A stretch of DNA of 7,345 bases from CAIUKX01 sp964580965 (lineage in GTDB: Bacteria; Bacteroidota; Bacteroidia; Flavobacteriales_D; Crocinitomicaceae). The number at the start of each line of letters is the position of its first letter. Position 1 is the stretch's first letter. Below are positions 1 through 5,750 of the stretch, in pieces. The position numbers and the translations under genes are program-made. Location: assembly GCA_964580965.1 (NCBI GenBank), contig CAZOLZ010000076.1, forward strand, positions 1 through 7,345. Direction: 5' to 3'. The notes below the pieces were generated by a model. It saw nothing but the letters and a program-made list of their open reading frames with translations, searched no databases and was not told where the DNA came from.

Positions 1-48
1 AATAATGATATTGAATGGAAAGAAGAATTGAATTGGAAATGGAAATAA
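1..48 (+). CDS. C-terminal end of an unidentified upstream gene (partial)
   Basis: Frame 1 is open from the window edge for 15 codons and ends at a TAA at 46-48, only 10 bp before the next start codon. The visible tail, NNDIEWKEELNWKWK, is rich in tryptophan and charged residues. The other two forward frames hit a stop quickly, and the short spacing to the acyltransferase gene is what an operon would show. Fifteen residues are too few to name a family, so no function is proposed. The reading could also be a chance open stretch. Confidence 0.5.
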   Translation, partial: NNDIEWKEELNWKWK

Positions 49-58
49 TTACAAACAA

Positions 59-973
59 ATGAAGCTACTATACTACTTTGTTATTTACCCTATATCTCTT
101 CTTCCATTATGGTTTTTATATTTAATAACTGATATTGCTTACCTTATATTTTTAATTTTCCCATATCGTAAAGCTGTGGTTAGAGGAAATATTCAACGTT
201 CTTTCTCGAGTTTATCCTCTAAAGAACATCGAAAAATAGAACGAAATTTTTATAAACATTTCACTGATCTACTAGCTGAAAGTATCAAAAACTTAAGTAT
301 TTCAAAAAAAGTATTACTAAAACGAATGAAAGTTAGAAACCCTGAGCTCATGGAATCTTTATTTGCTCAAAATAAAGGAGTACTTCTTTCATCAGGGCAT
401 TATAATAATTGGGAATGGTTAATAACATCTCAAAATATTTTGTTCAAACATCAAGCAATGGGAATTGGCATGCCTTTAAAAAATGAGTTTTGGAATAAAA
501 AACTTACTGAAAGAAGAGCTAGAACGGGAATGAAGATTGTAAACCCAAACAACCTTAAAGAAAACCTATCACTTTCATACAAAGAACCTCTAGCTATATT
601 AATCCTTGGAGATCAAGCTCCCGGTAATTCTAACAAAAGTTATTGGATGGATTTTTTAAATCAAAATACTGCTGTTCAATTTGGAACCGAACAATTAGCT
701 AATGAATATGACTTTGCAGTTGTAAATTTCATATTACACAAAGTGAAACGCGGATATTATGAAATGGAATTAAAGCTAATAACTTCTAATGCTAAAACAT
801 TAAAATGGGGTGAAATTACGGAAAAACAAACCCGTATTCTAGAAAAAGCTATAAAAGACAAACCTGAATTTTGGATTTGGTCACATAAACGCTGGAAAAG
901 AGAGATACCCAGAAATTTAGAAGAATTAAAGATCGAACAAAAAGCTAAATTTAAATCTAAATACCGTTCTTAA
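59..973 (+). CDS. LpxL/HtrB-family lipid A-type acyltransferase
   Basis: This 304-residue protein belongs to the bacterial lipid A biosynthesis acyltransferase family (LpxL/LpxM/HtrB), which transfers an acyl chain from acyl-ACP to a lipid acceptor at the inner membrane. The length matches the family, whose members are about 300 residues. Residues 1-36 are a hydrophobic N-terminal anchor. The catalytic HX4(D/E) motif is H114-YNNW-E119, within SSGHYNNWEW. A GDQAPGN segment lies at 184-190, and the family's C-terminal W-x-H-x-R-W signature appears at 272-279 (WIWSHKRW). The last 20 residues are lysine-rich. The ATG follows an A-rich leader (acaaacaaatg) with no Shine-Dalgarno, as is usual in Bacteroidota. 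The next gene starts 1 bp after the stop, so the two are probably translationally coupled. The family is clear. The acceptor is not: lipid A is likeliest, but relatives in this phylum acylate other lipids. Confidence 0.88.
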   Translation: MKLLYYFVIYPISLLPLWFLYLITDIAYLIFLIFPYRKAVVRGNIQRSFSSLSSKEHRKIERNFYKHFTDLLAESIKNLSISKKVLLKRMKVRNPELMESLFAQNKGVLLSSGHYNNWEWLITSQNILFKHQAMGIGMPLKNEFWNKKLTERRARTGMKIVNPNNLKENLSLSYKEPLAILILGDQAPGNSNKSYWMDFLNQNTAVQFGTEQLANEYDFAVVNFILHKVKRGYYEMELKLITSNAKTLKWGEITEKQTRILEKAIKDKPEFWIWSHKRWKREIPRNLEELKIEQKAKFKSKYRS

Positions 974-974
974 T

Positions 975-1628
975 ATGGATCAAGAAGTAATTCCCATTGT
1001 CATTAAATTTCTAAAAGAAGAATTCAAAGATGATACTACCGGACATGATTGGTTTCACATTAAACGGGTCTACGAGAATGCTTGTTTTATACAAACTAAA
1101 GAAGGTGGAAACAAAACAGTAATTGAATTAGCTGCATTACTCCATGATATTTCAGATCATAAATTCAACGGTGGTAAACTTAATATTGGAGGACAAATTG
1201 GATATGAATTATTACGAAAAAAAGGGTGTTCTAAAGAAATAGCTTCTCAAGTTAAAGAAATTATAGATGTTGTATCCTTCAAAGGCGCTTTAGTCAAAGA
1301 CACTCCAAAAACTTTAGAAGCAAAAATCGTACAAGATGCTGATCGATTAGATGCTATGGGCGCAATAGGAATAGCTCGAGCTTTTGCATTTGGAGGTAAT
1401 AAAAATAGACCTATATACGATCCAAACACCCCTCCTATTCTACACGACAATTTTGAAGCTTATTCAAAAAGTAAAAGTCATACCGTAAATCATTTTTACG
1501 AAAAATTACTTTTGCTTAAAGATCGACTTCATACATCTACAGCAAAAAATATAGGTCAACTAAGACATGACTACATGTTGAATTTTTTAGAGCAATTCAA
1601 AAATGAATGGAGTATACTAAAAAAATGA
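975..1628 (+). CDS. HD-domain metal-dependent phosphohydrolase (YedJ/YpgQ-like)
   Basis: This 217-residue soluble protein has no signal peptide or membrane segment and is presumably cytoplasmic. It shows the HD-superfamily metal site: H24 and H28 in GHDWFHIKRV, the H57-D58 doublet in LLHDISDHKF, and the aspartate-rich signature QDADRLDAMGAIGIARAF (D121, D123, D126). That last signature is characteristic of the YedJ/YpgQ subgroup. From memory, Bacillus YpgQ has been described as a nucleotide pyrophosphohydrolase; whether this protein shares that substrate is inference. The stretch VVSFKG (99-104) has no histidine where I would expect one in E. coli YedJ, so the metal set may be reduced. Its ATG lies 1 bp past the acyltransferase stop, indicating co-transcription and probable coupling. 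The neighbour does not reveal a shared pathway. Confidence 0.87.
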   Translation: MDQEVIPIVIKFLKEEFKDDTTGHDWFHIKRVYENACFIQTKEGGNKTVIELAALLHDISDHKFNGGKLNIGGQIGYELLRKKGCSKEIASQVKEIIDVVSFKGALVKDTPKTLEAKIVQDADRLDAMGAIGIARAFAFGGNKNRPIYDPNTPPILHDNFEAYSKSKSHTVNHFYEKLLLLKDRLHTSTAKNIGQLRHDYMLNFLEQFKNEWSILKK

Positions 1629-1636
1629 TTTAAAGA

Positions 1637-1661
1637 TTCAAAGTATATCCTATGCTTTGAA
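1637..1661 (+). terminator. Hairpin after the HD-domain gene, possible weak terminator
   Basis: The arms TTCAAAGTATA (1637-1647) and TATGCTTTGAA (1651-1661) pair over 11 positions, ten Watson-Crick and one G-U, around a 3-nt loop. The hairpin begins 8 nt after the HD gene stop, where a transcript end is expected before the 181-bp gap. It is AT-rich and is followed by GTAAAAAACC rather than a U-tract, so it is not a canonical intrinsic terminator. It may instead stabilise a 3' end. Confidence 0.35.
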
Positions 1662-1689
1662 GTAAAAAACCAGCTATTTTCAGAGTTAA

Positions 1690-1703
1690 TAAAACATGTT
1701 TTA
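1690..1703. promoter_or_regulatory. 14-bp perfect palindrome, possible operator
   Basis: TAAAACATGTTTTA is a perfect inverted repeat in the intergenic gap, 106 bp upstream of the S46 peptidase start. It has the size and symmetry of a dimeric regulator site, but short palindromes arise easily in sequence this AT-rich and no second copy was noticed. Confidence 0.2.
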
Positions 1704-1809
1704 AACTGTATTATTATATACTTTACGATTAAAAACAACTACCATTCTACTCCAACTAAAAAAAAATGAATATTTTTACGATTCAAATTTTTAATAAATT
1801 AAATCAAAG
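1704..1809 (+). promoter_or_regulatory. Probable promoter and leader region of the S46 peptidase gene
   Basis: The peptidase needs a promoter somewhere in this gap, because the preceding gene ends 181 bp upstream. Two partial matches to the Bacteroidota -7 element TAnnTTTG are seen: TACTTTAC at 1719-1726 and TATTTTTA at 1771-1778. Neither has a convincing TTG at the -33 position. Both overlap copies of the 9-mer TTTACGATT (1722-1730 and 1775-1783), which are 53 bp apart. Translation starts after a leader ending aaatcaaagatg, without a proper Shine-Dalgarno. The exact start site cannot be fixed by eye. Confidence 0.3.
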
Positions 1810-3963
1810 ATGAAACAAGTAAACTATTTCTTATTGGCCATTGTTTTATTTGCAACAACATTTGTTCGAGCAGATGAAGGAATGTGGTTTTTAATGAATA
1901 TCGAGCGTCTAAATCACCGCGATATGGAAAAAATGGGGCTCCAGTTAACAACTGAAGAAATCTATAGTATTAACCATTCTAGTTTGAAAGATGCTATTGT
2001 TCAATTCGATGGAGGATGTACAGCTGAAATTATTTCAAAAGATGGTTTAGTTTTAACAAATCATCACTGTGGATATGATGCAATTGCAGAGTTATCTTCA
2101 CCTGAAAACGATTATCTAACAAATGGGTTCTGGGCTATGTCTAGAGACCAAGAGTTAAAACCTGCTAGTCTTTCAGTTCGATTCTTTGTTCGTATGGACA
2201 ATGTCACAGATCGTATTTTATCAAAATTAAACGATAAAATGACTGAAGAAGAAAGAAACAAAGCTATCAAGACTGAATCTGCAATGATTGAAAAAGAAAA
2301 TAACGAAGGAGGTAAGTACATTGTTTCTGTTAGGTCATTCTTTCAAGGAAATGAGTTTTATTATTTTGTTTATCAAGATTATACAGATGTGCGTTTAGTT
2401 GGTACTCCTCCAAATAGCATTGGTAAATATGGAGGTGACACTGACAACTGGGAATGGCCTCGCCATACAGGAGACTTTTCTATGTTCCGTATTTATGGTG
2501 ATGCGAATGGAAACCCTGCTGAATATTCTGCTAATAATGTTCCTTTACACCCTGTCAGACATTTAACTGTAAACATCAAAGGAGTAAAAGAAAATGACTT
2601 CGCAATGATTATGGGGTACCCAGGAAGAACAAACAGATGGATGCCTGCTGCTGGTATTGATCAAAATGTTAAATACGCTTATCCTGCCTGGGTTGAATCT
2701 TCAAAGTTAGGAATGGACCAAATGAAAATTTACATGGACAAAGATGATGCTGTTCGTTTAAATTATGCAGGTGTTTATGCTGGTGTAGCAAACTACTGGA
2801 AAAACCGTCAAGGAATGATTGATGCTTTAACTAAAGCTGAAACAGCTAAAACAAAAGCAGAAATAGAAGCTGAGTTTAGCAAATGGGCTAACAAAAAGAA
2901 GAATAAAGATGAATACGGTCAAGTTGTAGATATCATCAATAAATACTATTATAAAACAAATTTAAATGCCCGTCATGACAATTATTTGATGGGATTATTA
3001 AGAACTTGTAATTTCTCTGTTTTGCCTTATAAATTAGGTATGGGAATGCAAGCAATGCTTAAAGCTGAAGATTCTACGAAAAGAGCTCAAATCGCATCTC
3101 GTTTAATTGAAATCATAAATGAGTCTTATGAAACCTATCATTTACCATTAGAAAGAGATATTTTAGCTGCACAATTAAACCTGTATGCAACAAAAGGAAG
3201 CGAAGCTGGTCTAGCAGAATTAGTTGCTAAAATCGCGAATGAAAATAGTAATGATTTTTCAAATTACATTAACAATGCTTTTGAAACAAGTATCTTCGGA
3301 TCAAGAAAAGCTGTTTTAAATTTCATTAAAAATCCTTCTGAAGAGTTATTAGATAACGATCCCTTATTTTTACTATCTCAAGATTTGTTAGGTCGCTACC
3401 GTTTTAAAACTGAGGAACAAGTTAAAATGGAAGATAAATTTGAAAAAGCTTACAGATCTTTAGTTAGAGGTCTTAGACTATCAAATCCTAAGCAAAAATA
3501 TTATCCAGATGCCAACAGTACACTTAGATTAACTTATGGTAAAGTTAGTCCATTACCAGCTGATGTTAAAAATGATGCTGAAATTAATTATTATACAACT
3601 TTAGCAGGAACAATAGCTAAATACAAAAAAGACGATCCAGAATTTGATTTACCACAAAGATTAATGGATTTATATGATTCAAAAGACTTCGGTAGATATG
3701 CGGATAATGGAGGTTATATGCCTGTAAACTTCTTAACAAATAATGATATCACAGGTGGAAATTCAGGATCTCCCGTATTAAACAATAAAGGTGAATTAAT
3801 CGGTTTAGCTTTTGATGGAAATATTGAAGCTATGGCTGGTGATGTAATTTTTGATCACCAGTTACAAAAAACAATAAATGTTGATATTCGATATGTATTA
3901 TTCATAATTGACAAATTTGCTGGAGCAAAACATATTGTCGATGAAATGGATATAATTGAATAA
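1810..3963 (+). CDS. S46 family dipeptidyl peptidase, DPP7-like, periplasmic
   Basis: This complete 717-residue peptidase removes dipeptides from the free N-terminus of oligopeptides. Residues 1-21 form a signal peptide ending FVRA; the mature protein would begin at D22 with the conserved DEGMW. The chymotrypsin-like triad is visible: H86 in TNHHCGY, D222 in HTGDF and S652 in GGNSGSP. C70 and C87 flank the His loop and may form a disulfide. N213-W214 (DNWEW), N328 and D669 correspond to residues that hold the substrate amino terminus in known S46 structures. The mostly helical region between D222 and S652 fits the family's cap domain. The specificity position, 18 residues after the catalytic Ser, is G670 (FDGN), as in DPP7, whereas DPP11 has Arg there. 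Preference for hydrophobic rather than acidic P1 is therefore inferred. There is no type IX secretion C-terminal domain, which agrees with a periplasmic location. The gene is closed by a strong terminator. Confidence 0.95.
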   Translation: MKQVNYFLLAIVLFATTFVRADEGMWFLMNIERLNHRDMEKMGLQLTTEEIYSINHSSLKDAIVQFDGGCTAEIISKDGLVLTNHHCGYDAIAELSSPENDYLTNGFWAMSRDQELKPASLSVRFFVRMDNVTDRILSKLNDKMTEEERNKAIKTESAMIEKENNEGGKYIVSVRSFFQGNEFYYFVYQDYTDVRLVGTPPNSIGKYGGDTDNWEWPRHTGDFSMFRIYGDANGNPAEYSANNVPLHPVRHLTVNIKGVKENDFAMIMGYPGRTNRWMPAAGIDQNVKYAYPAWVESSKLGMDQMKIYMDKDDAVRLNYAGVYAGVANYWKNRQGMIDALTKAETAKTKAEIEAEFSKWANKKKNKDEYGQVVDIINKYYYKTNLNARHDNYLMGLLRTCNFSVLPYKLGMGMQAMLKAEDSTKRAQIASRLIEIINESYETYHLPLERDILAAQLNLYATKGSEAGLAELVAKIANENSNDFSNYINNAFETSIFGSRKAVLNFIKNPSEELLDNDPLFLLSQDLLGRYRFKTEEQVKMEDKFEKAYRSLVRGLRLSNPKQKYYPDANSTLRLTYGKVSPLPADVKNDAEINYYTTLAGTIAKYKKDDPEFDLPQRLMDLYDSKDFGRYADNGGYMPVNFLTNNDITGGNSGSPVLNNKGELIGLAFDGNIEAMAGDVIFDHQLQKTINVDIRYVLFIIDKFAGAKHIVDEMDIIE

Positions 3964-3980
3964 GATCTAATTCTTTCTAT

Positions 3981-4013
3981 AAAATGGGGGCGCATAAATA
4001 CGCCCCTTTTTTT
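3981..4013 (+). terminator. Rho-independent terminator of the S46 peptidase gene
   Basis: GGGGCG (3987-3992) and CGCCCC (4001-4006) form a perfect 6-bp GC stem around the 8-nt loop CATAAATA. It is followed directly by seven T residues (4007-4013) and preceded by an A-run (3981-3984). It starts 17 bp after the peptidase stop codon and is by far the most GC-rich short stretch of the window. It is strong on the + strand; in the other direction the T-run is only four bases. Confidence 0.93.
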
Positions 4014-4036
4014 ATGTCAAAATCAATAAAAAAAAC

Positions 4037-5665
4037 ATGAAATTATATAATATATTAGTTTTTATCCTTTTAACTATTTCGACTTTTTCTCAATCTAAAA
4101 TCAAACAAAAAATAGACAGTATATTTTCTGAATGGAATAAAACTGAAACTCCAGGAGGTGCTGTTGGTATTTTTAAAGATGGTGAAATTCTTTTCTCTAA
4201 AGGTTATGGCTTAGCAAATCTTGAATACAATATCCCAAATTCTCCGACCTCTGTTTTTCGAATTGCATCTACATCAAAGCAGTTTACTGCAGCATGTATT
4301 GTAAAATTAGCGGAAAAAGGAAAAGTAAGTCTTGACGATAACTTAAAATCATTTTTCCCAGAGTTTCCTGATTATGCTGAAAAAATAACAATTAGACATT
4401 TATTAAACCATACATCAGGAATTAGAGACTACTATGTTATTGCATACCTTAAAGGTTTGACTAACAATGCTTTTTTTACAGATGAAGATGTAATGGATTG
4501 GCTAATTAATCAACAAGAATTAAATTTTGAACCTGGTAGTCAATTCATGTATAGTAACTCTGGTTATTGGTTGATCTACCAAATTATTAATAAAGTTTCT
4601 AGTATGAATATGGCTGATTTTGCTAAATCTGAGCTTTTTAAACCTTTAAAGATGAACTTTACTCATTTTCAAAATAATCATAATCAAATCGTGAAAAATA
4701 GAGCTTCTGGCTATAGTCCTAAAAAAGACAATGAATATCAAATTAACATGACATCTCTTGATATGATTGGAGATGGAGGGATATTTACAACAATAGAAGA
4801 TTTAAAAAATTGGGACGATGAGTTTTACTCTCATAATACTCTAGGAGATATTTTTTGGAAAACAATGACTCAAAAAGCAATTCTGAACAATGGAGACACT
4901 ATTGATTATGCATGTGGGTTATTTATTGAAGAATATAACGGTTACAAAACAATTAGACATAGAGGTTCTTTCGTAGGTTTTAAAGCCGAATACATCCGAT
5001 TTCCAGAGGAAGGTTTTTCCATCGCTATTTTAGCTAATAGAAGTGACGCAAACCCCGCTAGGTTGGTTGAGAATGTTGCTGATCTATTTCTAGCTGACAA
5101 CTCCGAAATTAAATCAAGTCCTGCTTCTCAAAAAAGCATAAACATAAACCCCTCTGAATTAAAGCAGTTTATCGGGAAATATTGGAGTAAAAAACAACTA
5201 AAGCAAACAGAAATTAAGCTAATTAATGATACATTATTTTACCACCAATCTAATGATAAGATTCAACCTTTAATTCCAATTTCAAAAAACCAATTTAAAC
5301 TCAACGATATCAATAGTGAAACTTTTTTGACTTTTGAAAAAAATAGTAATCAAAAGTTAATTCGTATTTCAATTCAAAATATTGAGGACGATGAACTCAC
5401 ATACTTTAATTTTAAGCCTAAATCTATTGAAGAATTAAAACAAATCGAAGGAAGTTATTATAGTAAAGAAATGGAAGTTAATTATCATATTAAACTTCAT
5501 AAAAATCAATTAGAACTTTATATAAACAATCAATATATTTCACCACTTTTACAAGTTTATGAAACTACTTTTAAAAATGATCGATTTGGAGTCTTCATTT
5601 TTGAAGAACATGGATTTCGATTAAATACGAGTAGAGCAAAAAATATACTATTCATAAAACAATAA
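4037..5665 (+). CDS. Secreted serine hydrolase, class C beta-lactamase/S12 peptidase fold
   Basis: This complete 542-residue protein has a signal peptide at about 1-18 (hydrophobic core, then TFS-QS). Residues 25-355 are the beta-lactamase-related domain shared by class C beta-lactamases, DD-peptidases, D-aminopeptidases and esterases. The SxxK nucleophile motif is S78-TS-K81 (IASTSKQFT), the second motif is Y172-S-N174 (MYSNSGY), and H308-R-G310 occupies the KTG position as in the HxG variants. HLLNHTSGI (121-129) is another family hallmark. Residues 371-542 are predicted beta-rich and contain two similar segments, each starting ELKQ..G.Y.S, which may be two small barrels. Size and layout resemble D-aminopeptidase (S12: catalytic domain plus two barrels), but that is inference and the substrate is unknown; true beta-lactamase activity is not implied. 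The gene starts 23 bp beyond the upstream terminator T-run, leaving little room for its own promoter. Confidence 0.9.
   Translation: MKLYNILVFILLTISTFSQSKIKQKIDSIFSEWNKTETPGGAVGIFKDGEILFSKGYGLANLEYNIPNSPTSVFRIASTSKQFTAACIVKLAEKGKVSLDDNLKSFFPEFPDYAEKITIRHLLNHTSGIRDYYVIAYLKGLTNNAFFTDEDVMDWLINQQELNFEPGSQFMYSNSGYWLIYQIINKVSSMNMADFAKSELFKPLKMNFTHFQNNHNQIVKNRASGYSPKKDNEYQINMTSLDMIGDGGIFTTIEDLKNWDDEFYSHNTLGDIFWKTMTQKAILNNGDTIDYACGLFIEEYNGYKTIRHRGSFVGFKAEYIRFPEEGFSIAILANRSDANPARLVENVADLFLADNSEIKSSPASQKSININPSELKQFIGKYWSKKQLKQTEIKLINDTLFYHQSNDKIQPLIPISKNQFKLNDINSETFLTFEKNSNQKLIRISIQNIEDDELTYFNFKPKSIEELKQIEGSYYSKEMEVNYHIKLHKNQLELYINNQYISPLLQVYETTFKNDRFGVFIFEEHGFRLNTSRAKNILFIKQ
5156..5614 (+). repeat. 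Internal duplication encoding two C-terminal modules of the serine hydrolase
   Basis: Residues 374-435 and 466-526 of the serine hydrolase align by eye. Over the first 13 positions (ELKQFIGKYWSKK against ELKQIEGSYYSKE) eight are identical, and the following IKL...L.FY and IKL...LELY strands also correspond. The similarity is visible in protein, not as a DNA repeat, so any duplication is old. The modules are probably small beta-barrels or halves of one barrel. Confidence 0.5.
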
Positions 5666-5668
5666 AAG

Positions 5669-5700
5669 TTTTGTTAAAAGTATTTATACTTGTAACAGAA
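5669..5700. promoter_or_regulatory. 32-bp imperfect inverted repeat between the S12 and S9 genes
   Basis: The left arm TTTTGTTAAAAGTAT (5669-5683) and right arm ATACTTGTAACAGAA (5686-5700) are symmetric at 13 of 15 positions around a TT centre; as RNA one of the two exceptions is a G-U pair. The repeat begins 3 nt after the serine hydrolase stop and lies 50 bp before the next start. It also contains TATACTTG (5685-5692), a 7-of-8 match to the Bacteroidota -7 element TAnnTTTG, although no TTG sits at the usual distance upstream. It could be a transcript-end hairpin (no U-tract follows), an operator over the S9 promoter, or both. Confidence 0.45.
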
Positions 5701-5750
5701 TCAGATTTTCAAGATTATTTCAATATCAACATACATTAAAAAAACATAAA

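Noticed and set aside
1247..1450. 67-residue minus-strand open frame inside the HD phosphohydrolase gene
   Set aside because: It lies wholly opposite a well-supported gene, shows no recognisable domain, and has low-complexity composition typical of an antisense shadow.
2112..2321. 69-residue minus-strand open frame inside the S46 peptidase gene
   Set aside because: It is antisense to a conserved part of the peptidase. Its serine- and leucine-rich product reflects the reverse of the coding strand, and no start context or homology is seen.
4037..5665. Reading the S12-fold protein as an antibiotic-resistance beta-lactamase
   Set aside because: The SxxK and YxN motifs are shared by peptidases and esterases, the third motif is HRG rather than KTG, and the long C-terminal extension is unlike class C beta-lactamases.
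5671..5692. Full Bacteroidota promoter using TTG at 5671-5673 and TATACTTG at 5685-5692
   Set aside because: The gap between the two elements is only 11 bp, well short of the usual spacing near 20 bp, so only the -7-like element is kept as a weak note.
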